In this document: in pieces, positions 8,990-17,159 of the stretch
How the letters are laid out: each line of letters starts with the position of its first letter
Position numbering within the stretch: the first letter of the stretch is position 1
Origin: Psychrobacter arenosus
Lineage (GTDB): Bacteria; Pseudomonadota; Gammaproteobacteria; Pseudomonadales; Moraxellaceae
Reading direction: 5' to 3'
Length of the DNA stretch: 64,000 nucleotides
NCBI RefSeq assembly: GCF_904848165.1
Contig: NZ_LR884459.1
Coordinates: forward strand, 3,410,001-3,474,000
Program-made: the position numbers and the translations under genes
The notes under the pieces: model-generated
Told to the model about the DNA's origin: nothing
Database searches by the model: none
What the model saw: the letters and a program-made list of their open reading frames with translations, nothing else

Positions 8990-9727
8990 TTATACCAAGC
9001 TTTCTTGCATGGCGACTGACTTTGACGAATTTTGCCAAACGTCCAGTAGAAAATCGCTATCTACGGTCTGACTTTGCTGGGTAAAAGTCATTGGTTTAGA
9101 GTTGTCAGTATTTGCATTATTAGCGCCATTAAAAACTTGATAAAAACGTTGGTGCACCGTCTCACCGGTCATTACAAAGCCTTCAATAGGGTAGCGCCAG
9201 TGACAACACAGTAGGGTGCCACCTTTAGCTAGATTTTGTCCAACCCAAGCTATTACCGTATCAATATCCTCTGGCGATAAATAATATAGAATTTCACTAA
9301 TAACAATTAAATCAAAGGGTGGGGTGTGGGTAGGCACGCTTTTTGGTAATTCTGACGAAGGATAAGTTTGCTCGAACACCTCTGTTAGATTTAATAAGAC
9401 ACTAGGAATAATCCCTTGCATGACCTTAACGTGCGGCGTATTTGCCAAGCGCTGCTGAGCGAGATGAACTGCTTTATTATTACCATCAATGCTGAGCAAA
9501 GTTCGACAGCGTTGCGCTAGTAATGCACTAAATACCCCATTGCCGCAACCTAGCTCAATGGCATTACTATAATGAGCTTGCGGTAATACGGCTAGGCACA
9601 TATCGCGTTTGCGCTGTTCATACCAGCGGGTCTGATACTGCCAAGGGTCACTACTACCGCTATATAAAGTATCAAAATAGCTTTCTGAATAGCTGTTAGA
9701 TTGGTCGTCTGTGCGAGTATCACTCAT
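8990..9727 (-). CDS. SAM-dependent methyltransferase (NodS-like)
   Basis: Class I methyltransferase with the SAM-binding glycine loop AIELGCGNGVFSALL near residues 56-70 and a following acidic residue in LLSIDGNNKAV. The reading frame is open to 9805, but the ATG at 9727 (protein begins MSDTRTDDQ) is preferred. It overlaps the upstream PIG-L stop by eight bases, which is typical of translational coupling, and removes a poorly conserved lead. The predicted length is about 245 residues. The NodS resemblance (DPWQYQTRWYEQRK, where many such proteins carry DPW) suggests N- or O-methylation of a small sugar or lipid. The substrate is unknown. Confidence 0.82.
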   Translation of the reverse strand: MSDTRTDDQSNSYSESYFDTLYSGSSDPWQYQTRWYEQRKRDMCLAVLPQAHYSNAIELGCGNGVFSALLAQRCRTLLSIDGNNKAVHLAQQRLANTPHVKVMQGIIPSVLLNLTEVFEQTYPSSELPKSVPTHTPPFDLIVISEILYYLSPEDIDTVIAWVGQNLAKGGTLLCCHWRYPIEGFVMTGETVHQRFYQVFNGANNANTDNSKPMTFTQQSQTVDSDFLLDVWQNSSKSVAMQESLV

Positions 9728-10532
9728 ATAAATAAACTTCCCAAGGCTGGCTAATTCTAGCGATAGTTTGCGGGGATAGTATGGGCGGGTTCCCGGTACT
9801 TTCATCTACGGTAATTTGGCTTTTAAAACAAGTAATAGCTTGAGCTTTACGCTCGGCTTGTTCCGTGGTCAAATCGACTCTTATAGCGCAGTGCCAAGGA
9901 ATACGATGGTCAGCAGGCTGAGCCCAATGCCACGCCCAAATCAACACTTGATAACACGCCAACTGGTGCTGCTTAGCAAAGGCGGCAACGACTTGACCGG
10001 TGGCCTCATGATCAGGGTGGCCGTCGTGGGTAAAAGGCGCTACTAAAATATCGGTAGGCTGAAGGATAGCGGTTAATTGCTCATGAAACTGCGCTTGCTC
10101 ATTAAAGACGTTACCATCCGTCAAACCTAGCGGAATAGTCGTTACTTGCTGTGCAATACCTAAGGCCTGTAGCGCTGACTGGCTCTCTTGCGGTCGTATG
10201 CTATCCAACTGTTCCGGTGAATAAATCTGCGAGTCGGGGTGGCTCTGCGTACCATTGGTCACATGAACCAGTGCGATAGGATTGCCGTTGGCTGCTACTT
10301 GCTGTAGCAAACCGCCACAGCCTAGTATCTCATCATCAGGGTGCGGTGAAAAAATACAGACGCGTCGCTGCGGGGCAAAAGTATCGGCTATATTAAATCG
10401 TGGTAATGCTTGCAACCCTTGCCAATTGCGCCATGTCTCTGAACTGGTACCATCACCTTCTATAACTCGGTCACCAACGATAGGGTGGAGGTTCGCAGAG
10501 GTGTCTAACGGCTTAGCAGCTATAGTTGCCAT
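9720..10532 (-). CDS. PIG-L (LmbE-like) family deacetylase
   Basis: Zinc-dependent deacetylase of the GlcNAc-PI/LmbE family, which removes acetyl groups from N-acetylated sugars or related substrates. The metal site motif FSPHPDDEILGCGG is near residues 61-74 and the second histidine motif APFTHDGHPDHEATGQ near 164-179. At 270 residues it is normal length. The start overlaps the end of the acyl-CoA-dehydrogenase-like gene by 13 bases, and its stop overlaps the methyltransferase start, so all four genes are surely one operon. The operon pairs deacetylation, methylation and glycosyl transfer on presumably one molecule. Confidence 0.87.
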   Translation of the reverse strand: MATIAAKPLDTSANLHPIVGDRVIEGDGTSSETWRNWQGLQALPRFNIADTFAPQRRVCIFSPHPDDEILGCGGLLQQVAANGNPIALVHVTNGTQSHPDSQIYSPEQLDSIRPQESQSALQALGIAQQVTTIPLGLTDGNVFNEQAQFHEQLTAILQPTDILVAPFTHDGHPDHEATGQVVAAFAKQHQLACYQVLIWAWHWAQPADHRIPWHCAIRVDLTTEQAERKAQAITCFKSQITVDESTGNPPILSPQTIARISQPWEVYLYE

Positions 10533-11650
10533 ATATTATCCTGTCTTGCAGTCAAGCTGTCCGCTGAATCACTAACGGCTTGGCTGGCTAGCTGGCTGGT
10601 TAACTCACCAATTTTTTGGCTATCGAAAGCACCATGACTTTGGCGAATAAACACGGCTAAATCTGCCGATAATCTGGCGAAATGAGCATTGCGACAAAAA
10701 GGTGCTGCCCCTAATGCCTGACCGACAGTTTCTATCACGAGCCGAGCCGTCTGCTCAACCTGCGCTCTTAATTGGCGAATGGCGAGCTCATGGCTATCCT
10801 GCGGTTGAGTATCTATTAACGCCGCCACATGACGAAAATACTGCTGCGTAATAGCCAATGCAGTGCTAATTTGGCCCAAATACATGGCTTTATAACCATT
10901 GGGCTTATATTGATAAGCTTCGATTAAATAAGCGGCTAGGGTAGCTGCAGCGCCATACCAACAAGCGGCAACACCTGCTGCCCCATGCCAAAACCCAACC
11001 CGGTCCAGATAGGCATTGGGAGCGCCCACCTTGCTAGCCGCTACTGTACTAAACTGTACGGTGGCTGTATCGGTAGCTTGCATCCCTACCGCTTGCCATT
11101 CGCCATTATCAATTGCAATACCGGCTTGTTGCATATCCACGATAAGTAATTGCGACTGCCCGTCCTCATCTCGATAGGTCAGCAGCCCATGATTCACCAT
11201 ATTAGCCCCTGAGCACCATGCTTTGCTGCCACTAATATGGCCTTGCTTATAACGAATAGGGTCAGGATGACCTTCAGCCGCCCAAATCGCCCACAGTCCT
11301 GCAGTCGATTGCTCATAGCCCAGCTCATGGAGGATACTGAGAGCATCTGAGTGCGATTCAAACCATTTAGCAATCGTTAAATCAATGCCGGCAACATAAG
11401 CCAGAATTTGCCAACGCATCAAGGTGTTGGGCGCTGACCCAGACCCAGACGTATTACCACTAGCAGGATGCGGTATGTCGTCACTATAGGCTACTAAACT
11501 AAGTAAGATATCATGGCGCAATTGATCCGACATACTATCTGTTTTAGCTGCCAACTTACCCGCCTGCTTATCAGCAGAGATAAGGTTTTCTACAGTGGTC
11601 TTAATACTACTTAACAGGAGACTATTGGGAGTTAATTTTGCAGCATACAT
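10520..11650 (-). CDS. Acyl-CoA dehydrogenase-like flavoprotein
   Basis: About 376 residues from the ATG at 11650, chosen because AGGAAG precedes it at a good distance; the frame is open to 11713. It looks like the acyl-CoA dehydrogenase superfamily: HEL/GYEQSTAGLWAIWAAEGHPD in the N-terminal helical part, the strand-rich SGSKAWCSGANMVNHGLL segment matching the usual G-x-K-x-W/F-x-S-G substrate/flavin region, and a C-terminal helical bundle. A clear catalytic glutamate could not be placed, so the reaction is uncertain. It is first of the four-gene operon and downstream of otsA on the same strand. Family members in such clusters are poorly characterised. Confidence 0.75.
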   Translation of the reverse strand: MYAAKLTPNSLLLSSIKTTVENLISADKQAGKLAAKTDSMSDQLRHDILLSLVAYSDDIPHPASGNTSGSGSAPNTLMRWQILAYVAGIDLTIAKWFESHSDALSILHELGYEQSTAGLWAIWAAEGHPDPIRYKQGHISGSKAWCSGANMVNHGLLTYRDEDGQSQLLIVDMQQAGIAIDNGEWQAVGMQATDTATVQFSTVAASKVGAPNAYLDRVGFWHGAAGVAACWYGAAATLAAYLIEAYQYKPNGYKAMYLGQISTALAITQQYFRHVAALIDTQPQDSHELAIRQLRAQVEQTARLVIETVGQALGAAPFCRNAHFARLSADLAVFIRQSHGAFDSQKIGELTSQLASQAVSDSADSLTARQDNIWQL

Positions 11651-11758
11651 CAGCGGCTTCCTACCTACTTTTATGAAGTTATTAAAGCTATTCAAGTTAT
11701 TAAAGTGGAGCAAATATTATCGTTAATTACTTATAGCGAATACGTTTAAAAACTGTTG

Positions 11759-13462
11759 TTATGTTTTATGCGAATAGGGGTATAAGTCTTTTAGGAAGTT
11801 TTGCTGCCAAGTATGCAAATTATGCTGTTCTAACCCTTGAAATAAAGTCTGATAACGGGATTTTCGCTCTGCTAGTGGCATGGTTAAGGCCGTATTTAAC
11901 CCGTGAATGATACTTTCGGGTTGTAGCGGGTCGATAAGGACTGCGGCTTGCATTTGTTCAGCTGCCCCGGCATAGCGTGACAAGAGTAATACCCCAGGAT
12001 TATCAGGATTTTGCGCCGCAATATACTCTTTGGCAACTAAGTTCATACCGTCTTTTAGCGAATTTACCCAACCAACATCACTCTGCCAAAACATGGACAT
12101 TAAGATGTCGTGATCTAACGCACTCTCACTATAAGTAACTGCCTGCCAAGGCTCGATAAGTTTATTGTTTTCAAAGATATCATCTGTTTTTATAGGACTG
12201 GCTATATCATTAAGCATCTTGCAATTCGTAGTGTGCAAGGTTCCCGCATTAGTATTGGGATACGAGAATTGCTGATTAATGTCACAGATAGACTGTCTAA
12301 CTTCGTTATGAAGCTGTTGATAAGTAGATAAATCCAAACGGCTAGGGCAGGCGATTTGCAAAAATTGTAGTTGGTTTTGATAGTTTGGATAATGCTGTAA
12401 AAAGGTGCGATACGCCGAAAATCGCGACAACAATCCTTTGGAATAATCAATCCTATCCACCGCAATAATCTGTTGAGCGGCAGATTTGATAGGGTCGTTT
12501 TTTTGAGTAGGGTTTGAAGAGTGAGAGGGTGTTTGTGATAGTAAATGACTGACCTGCTGTTGGATTTTCGCTACATTAACACCGATGGGGTAGGCGTTAA
12601 TGGCTAGCAGATGCGGGACAGCTGACTTCGAGTCTAATGTAAGAAGTAATGAGAGCGGCGCTGACCGGTTAGTCTTAGCAGAATTGACTGGGGTGGTCGC
12701 AGCCTGTGGTCGTGAGTCTTGCAAACGGTTAATCACTTGATAGTCGATTGCTCCCTTTTCTTGCCGATAATCATCGCTTATTAGGTAATCTTTTAAATAG
12801 TGTGCGAAGACTACGCTGCTATTGGCTTTATCGCGGTACGTTTGCACGCCAAGCACATCATAGTGAGCAAGATGATGAATCAGTTCAGCACTTTGCGCAA
12901 GTGGTTGCCAAAACGCTAAAGGGGCAAACGGGATATGCAAAAAAAACCCAATACGATTGCGCATACCCAATTGCCGGCAATGATAGGCCACGCTTAAAAA
13001 GTGATAGTCATGTACCCAAATCACATCATCGGGTTGGATGATTTTTTTTAACTGACGAGCGAAAAGCTGGTTAACGGCTTGATAACCTGAATAATCCTGT
13101 GGGGCTTGTCGGATTAAATCATGGCGTTCATGGAGTAGGGGCCACAATACATTATTAGCAAATCCGCAGTAAAAATGCTGGTATTGTTGCGCCGTTAGCG
13201 GGGTAGTCACATAGGTGACGGCGGTAGTAATGGGCTGTTTGTCATCATACTCTTGCTCACTATGGGTTAAAACGGGTTGGGAGCTATGGCTAAAGTCGTT
13301 AGCCAGATAATCATCATGATCATCAATAATATCCCCATTCCAGCCCATCCAAATACCGGAATTTGCTCTTAACAAATCATGCAAAGCTATCGCTAATCCC
13401 CCTGCCATCGGATTGTTATCAGGCATTTTAACCCGGTTAGATAAGACGATTAAGCGGCTCAT
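11759..13462 (-). CDS. otsA: Alpha,alpha-trehalose-6-phosphate synthase (GT20)
   Basis: Makes trehalose 6-phosphate from UDP-glucose and glucose 6-phosphate. Family marks are the N-terminal SRLIVLSNRV, AGGLAIALHDLL, WMGWNGD, WVHDYHFLSVA, GFFLHIPF, AVDRIDYSKGLLSRF and LKDGMNLVAKEYIAAQ. Start taken at 13462 (MSRLIVLSNRV) because it matches the canonical OtsA N-terminus; the open frame runs 14 codons further up. At about 567 residues it is roughly 100 longer than E. coli OtsA. The extra length comes mainly from low-complexity inserts before GVNVAKIQQ (roughly residues 245-275), after it, and around SYPNTNAGTLHTTN. It lies 13 bp after otsB, so the two are co-transcribed for osmo- and cold protection. 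Confidence 0.93.
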   Translation of the reverse strand: MSRLIVLSNRVKMPDNNPMAGGLAIALHDLLRANSGIWMGWNGDIIDDHDDYLANDFSHSSQPVLTHSEQEYDDKQPITTAVTYVTTPLTAQQYQHFYCGFANNVLWPLLHERHDLIRQAPQDYSGYQAVNQLFARQLKKIIQPDDVIWVHDYHFLSVAYHCRQLGMRNRIGFFLHIPFAPLAFWQPLAQSAELIHHLAHYDVLGVQTYRDKANSSVVFAHYLKDYLISDDYRQEKGAIDYQVINRLQDSRPQAATTPVNSAKTNRSAPLSLLLTLDSKSAVPHLLAINAYPIGVNVAKIQQQVSHLLSQTPSHSSNPTQKNDPIKSAAQQIIAVDRIDYSKGLLSRFSAYRTFLQHYPNYQNQLQFLQIACPSRLDLSTYQQLHNEVRQSICDINQQFSYPNTNAGTLHTTNCKMLNDIASPIKTDDIFENNKLIEPWQAVTYSESALDHDILMSMFWQSDVGWVNSLKDGMNLVAKEYIAAQNPDNPGVLLLSRYAGAAEQMQAAVLIDPLQPESIIHGLNTALTMPLAERKSRYQTLFQGLEQHNLHTWQQNFLKDLYPYSHKT

Positions 13463-13475
13463 ATAAGCTGTCTCG

Positions 13476-14414
13476 CTATAGTTTGTACAGGGGTGGGTTG
13501 GCATCTACTAAGCCAAATGCTGCAAAAGCGCGTCGTTTATAAAAATTTAAAAAGCTTTCAAGTAAAGCAGTCACCTCATAAACAGTATACACATAATAGT
13601 GGGCACAAGTCGGCTCCCTACCAACTTTTATACCTGTCCCCTTAATTGCTCTGCGCTGCTCTTCTTTAAAACTATTTACACTATTCTCTTCACCCTGTAC
13701 CGCTGCAAACCCAGCCTCATCGGTAATGTCATCCCCTATAAATATAGGATACAGCGCGCCATTATAATTAGAGCTGCTTTGTATTTTTTCTAATAATGTC
13801 AGTATCGCAGTGCCTTTATTAACCCCTTTAGGGGCTACTTCCCAAACGTACTTTCCTGGTTTTAATCCCCACTTAGAGTAGTCAGCTATTAATTCAGAAA
13901 TAATGGTATGGGCGATATCGGCTAAAGCGGGATTCTGCCGATAATGTAGGGCAACAGAATAGGGTTTCTCTTCGATAGTAAAGTCGTCATAGGGCTCACA
14001 CGCTTGGAATAGAGCTTGTTTTATAGCATTAAGTTCGTCACTGTCTACTGGGCTAGCGATGCTTGGTTCGCTACCTTGGTTATCATGATGATTTCTAACA
14101 TTAACAAAGCTCATCTCTAGGCCATGAGTAGCGGCAATAGGCAATTGCAAAGGCGCTAACATCTCTTTAGCCTCGGCAAGACTGCGCCCAGTAACGATAG
14201 CTATAGAGCCGCCATAACGTTGTATTTGCTGCAAAAGGGTTAAGGTATTCTGAGGGATGAAACTGTCTTTTGGATTGAGGGTAAAGTCGGCCAGCGTGCC
14301 ATCAATATCTAAGAATAAACAATACTCTTGCTGAGACGATAGGTAATCGGCAAGGTGGTTGGGTTGCAAGTAAATAGGTGGCTTATTGAAATCCGGCATC
14401 CTTGCTGAAGTCAT
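13476..14414 (-). CDS. otsB: Trehalose-6-phosphate phosphatase
   Basis: HAD-superfamily phosphatase that dephosphorylates trehalose 6-phosphate to trehalose. HAD motif I FLDIDGTLADF is near residues 34-44, motif II around IVTGRS near 78, and motif IV GDDITDE near 234. At 312 residues it is longer than E. coli OtsB (about 266), with a short N-terminal lead and a C-terminal tail. The ribosome site AAGGGAATAAGC precedes the ATG. It is first gene of a long minus-strand run and is translated before otsA. A divergent 539-bp region separates it from the symporter. Confidence 0.93.
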   Translation of the reverse strand: MTSARMPDFNKPPIYLQPNHLADYLSSQQEYCLFLDIDGTLADFTLNPKDSFIPQNTLTLLQQIQRYGGSIAIVTGRSLAEAKEMLAPLQLPIAATHGLEMSFVNVRNHHDNQGSEPSIASPVDSDELNAIKQALFQACEPYDDFTIEEKPYSVALHYRQNPALADIAHTIISELIADYSKWGLKPGKYVWEVAPKGVNKGTAILTLLEKIQSSSNYNGALYPIFIGDDITDEAGFAAVQGEENSVNSFKEEQRRAIKGTGIKVGREPTCAHYYVYTVYEVTALLESFLNFYKRRAFAAFGLVDANPPLYKL

Positions 14415-14953
14415 GCTTATTCCCTTTTATTAAACCGTTATGTTTTAAGTTAAATCTTTAAATGTCAGGTAAGCGAAGCTCAATTGGGGCAAGTAGACTT
14501 TAAAAATAAACATAGCGACTATTCTCTAGTTATACAATAATATAATTATTTTAATTTAAACTAACTGGTAAGTTTATCTTAATTAATTTTGCCATAAATT
14601 GAGCTACACTGCGAGAGTTACAATACTTTATGTGACTTAAGCTCTGCGACTTCGTGAACAGCAACGTACATATTAGAATAGCTTTTTAAGGAATATTTAG
14701 AAGAGAGAAGCGAGGCAAATAGCTCTTCATTCAATAAATATATACTAATTAAAATCTATAGGTTTTACAAACAGTTACTGTGCCATAATGATGTAGCCAG
14801 TCAATAATAATAAATGATAATAGCACTCGTTTTTGCAGCGAAAAGTAAGTTTTTATTAAAAAATGAAAGGGTATAGTTTTACCCTTAATAATTTAGAGGA
14901 TATATAGTGCTGCTGCACTCTGGTAGGGCTTTGAATTTTACAAGGACTGTTTT
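14415..14953. other. Divergent intergenic region, otsB and symporter
   Basis: 539 bp without a believable gene. It must hold promoters for otsB (leftward) and the symporter (rightward). It is very AT-rich around 14530-14600. A hairpin (AAGGGTA 14867-14873 with TACCCTT 14880-14886) lies about 70 bp before the symporter start and could be an operator or attenuator. I could not fix a convincing promoter. Confidence 0.4.
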
Positions 14954-15817
14954 ATGAGTAATAACTTGTTAGTTATATTACTGCCATTAGCATTGGCTTA
15001 TATCATGTTTACCTTAGGTACAGGGCTCAAACCTAGCGACTTTAAGATTATCACGAAGCACCCTAAAGCTTTTTTTGTCGGTCTAATCAACCAAGTCCTT
15101 TTCGTGCCGCTGGTGGCTTTAGCGGTCGTATTATTAATGTCCCCACCACCGGCTATTGCCTTTGGCATCATGCTGATCAGTTTTTGTCCCGGTGGCGTTA
15201 CTAGTAATATGCTCACCTATTATGCGAAAGGTAATGTCGCCTTGTCAGTGGCGCTCACTGGCGTAGTCAGCTTATTGTCAGTGATAACCTTGCCGATCTT
15301 AATTACGTTGGCCTTCAACTACTTTATGAAAGACCAAGCGGGTACTATCAGCGCGGTAAAAATCGGCGTCGTGATGTTTTTATTAACAGCGCTGCCCGTA
15401 ACCCTGGGTATGCTTGCCCGCTATAAATTCACCGAGCTTATGAGTCGTCGAAGCGGTATTCTTAATGGGCTAGCCAGTATCTTTTTTGTGCTTATTGTCC
15501 TTGCCGCTATTGCTTCTAACTGGCAAGTCTTACAAGAGCAATTAGCCTCTATAGGTTTAGAGCTTGTATCTATCATCGTAATCTTATTTATTGTCAGTAT
15601 CTTAACCTCTAAGATACTGAAGCTCAGCTGGTTTGACACTAAAACAATCTCTATAGAAACCAGTATTCAAAACAGTACGACGGCCATTACCTTAGCCCCT
15701 ATTATTATGGCAACGACCGTTGGCTTGCCTGTTATTGCTTTACCTGCTGCGGTGTATGGGGTGTTGATGTACGTGGTGGCTTTGCCGGTTATTGCTATGA
15801 TTCGGAATCGGGAGTGA
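14954..15817 (+). CDS. Bile acid:sodium symporter family (BASS) transporter
   Basis: Inner-membrane protein of 287 residues with nine to ten hydrophobic helices. The N-terminal FTLGTGLKPSDFK and the broken-helix segments LISFCPGGVTSNMLTYYAKGN and ETSIQNSTTAITLAP carry the residues that form the sodium sites in the BASS fold. Bacterial members transport a range of organic anions, and the real substrate is not predictable. It is a single gene transcribed away from otsB and followed by a strong two-way terminator. The ribosome site is weak (CAAGGACTG seven bases before the ATG). Confidence 0.88.
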   Translation: MSNNLLVILLPLALAYIMFTLGTGLKPSDFKIITKHPKAFFVGLINQVLFVPLVALAVVLLMSPPPAIAFGIMLISFCPGGVTSNMLTYYAKGNVALSVALTGVVSLLSVITLPILITLAFNYFMKDQAGTISAVKIGVVMFLLTALPVTLGMLARYKFTELMSRRSGILNGLASIFFVLIVLAAIASNWQVLQEQLASIGLELVSIIVILFIVSILTSKILKLSWFDTKTISIETSIQNSTTAITLAPIIMATTVGLPVIALPAAVYGVLMYVVALPVIAMIRNRE

Positions 15818-15948
15818 TTGAATAAGAGGCTCTTATGGTTTGAGAGGGTTTGTTATTTTGAGTATTATGGATAAAGTAATAATATAGGAAATTAAGGCTT
15901 AGATTTTAAGAATACGTTTTTATACTTATAAGTCTTTAATTCCAGAAT

Positions 15949-15986
15949 AAAAAAGCCTCAAATCTTTAAGATTTTGAGGCTTTTTT
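15949..15986. terminator. Bidirectional terminator
   Basis: AAAAAAGCCTCAAA and TCTT pair with AAGA and TTTTGAGGCTTTTTT, giving a strong stem with A-run on one side and T-run on the other. It separates the convergent symporter and the GTPase operon. Confidence 0.85.
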
Positions 15987-16065
15987 GATTATTTGTGCTT
16001 AAAAAACTATATTAATCAAACTAAACGTAACTAAAGTTGGTTCATTTTTTAACCTCATTAGCAGG

Positions 16066-16380
16066 TCATTCTCTAAGTTTTCGTAGAAATCCTTGTTTAA
16101 TTTCTCGACCTTTTCTTAACTTTTCTCGACCTTTTTTAAACTTTTCTCGAACTTTTTTTAACTTTTCTTGAGCTTCTTGTCTAGTTCCTAGACTGGAATT
16201 ACCAATGGTTTCTATACGATTAATCTCTTCACCACTATCAATACTATCATGACAAAAACTACGCCCAGAATAATCTTCGTCTTGATTTGCATTTTCTGTA
16301 TTGGATTTTGAGACTGCTGACGAGTTTCCTGAATCGTTGGTAGTTTTTCCTTCTGCTGGGACTGTCGAGCTTTTTTTTTT
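16066..16380 (-). other. Second open C-terminal frame of the GTPase-operon protein, reached by -1 shift
   Basis: On the minus strand the frame that ends at the TGA 16066-16068 stays open back to an A10 tract at 16371-16380, inside the gene listed at 16212-17150. A -1 shift there (CCA AAA AAA AAA then AGC) replaces the membrane tail with about 105 hydrophilic residues: a serine/asparagine-rich linker, then a strongly repetitive lysine/arginine/glutamate helix (EKLKKVREKFKKGREKLRKG). I checked every codon from 16066 to 16380 and found no stop in this frame. The tract contains A AAA AAA, a known type of slippery heptamer. Either programmed slippage or a recent indel could explain it. Confidence 0.65.
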
Positions 16381-17150
16381 GGAATTCTATTCATAGCATT
16401 AGGATTAGCCACATTCTTTAGAATTATGATAAAGTCATATTTGTATTTATCATAGTAAAGTAACTCTAAACCTTCTAAGTCTTTTTCTTCATCTATAAAG
16501 TTTAAATATAAAGCGGCAATGTTTTTAAGTTGTTCTTTATATTTTCCTAAAATAATACTTTCACAGACTGCTAGAAAATCACTTTTATTAGTAAGAGCTT
16601 TATAAATGCAATGATTAGGCAGCAAAGAGAAAATGTTACTTTCGAACGTTACTTCTGCATAAGTATCTCCAATACTCTCTAGCAATCTGCCTATACCTGT
16701 ATCAGGTAAGGGCACATCATTAACTGACTCTGCTTCAATATTCTGATTTTTCAAAGTCTCAAAAAGCCTTTCGATTTCATCTTTTGCATATAGCCCGTCT
16801 ACTATTCGGGTGACTTCTGCATAAGCTGAACCAGTTGGATCCTCTATAGCTTGGATCCATAGGTTTATTAAGTGTAATATAGGCTGCAGACAATTTTTAC
16901 CGCTATCAGAATGCTCTGTATTACTAAAAATAAGGCTATAACGTATAGGGGTGGATACCTTATCTAAACGACTGGATGGCAGTCCACCAAGGAATACTCT
17001 CCAACCACTATCGTCGCTTTCCGCAATAATAGTTGGGTGCTCGAAACTTGTGCATCTATCATATTTCTGTAGCCAACTGTCATCTACTGCCTTACTGCCT
17101 AAATAGCGATAGTCTTTAAACACGCTACGTGTTTGTATAAAAAACTTCAT
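16212..17150 (-). CDS. Unknown protein, last gene of the paired-GTPase operon; C-terminal membrane anchor in this frame
   Basis: I do not recognise the family. It has 312 residues: a mixed alpha/beta body (about 1-255), a basic linker with PKKKARQSQQKEK, and a C-terminal hydrophobic run (IILGVVFVMIVLIVVKRLIV) that looks like a tail anchor. It begins nine bases after the GTPase stop with AAGGAAG before the ATG, so it is part of that operon. The linker lies on an A10 run (16371-16380) where a -1 shift leads into a second long open frame ending at 16066. So the true product may be membrane-anchored, soluble with a charged coil, or both. It may be the effector or adaptor of the two GTPases, by position only. 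Confidence 0.7.
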   Translation of the reverse strand: MKFFIQTRSVFKDYRYLGSKAVDDSWLQKYDRCTSFEHPTIIAESDDSGWRVFLGGLPSSRLDKVSTPIRYSLIFSNTEHSDSGKNCLQPILHLINLWIQAIEDPTGSAYAEVTRIVDGLYAKDEIERLFETLKNQNIEAESVNDVPLPDTGIGRLLESIGDTYAEVTFESNIFSLLPNHCIYKALTNKSDFLAVCESIILGKYKEQLKNIAALYLNFIDEEKDLEGLELLYYDKYKYDFIIILKNVANPNAMNRIPKKKARQSQQKEKLPTIQETRQQSQNPIQKMQIKTKIILGVVFVMIVLIVVKRLIV

Positions 17151-17159
17151 AACGCTTCC

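Noticed and set aside
10282..10575. Plus-strand ORF opposite the PIG-L gene
   Set aside because: It lies wholly antisense to a strongly recognised gene, has no ribosome site and has odd composition.
16098..16175. Non-coding 20-bp tandem repeat
   Set aside because: The repeats (TTTCTCGACCTTTT and variants) fall in the open -1 frame and encode a regular K/R/E helix, so they are better explained as coding.
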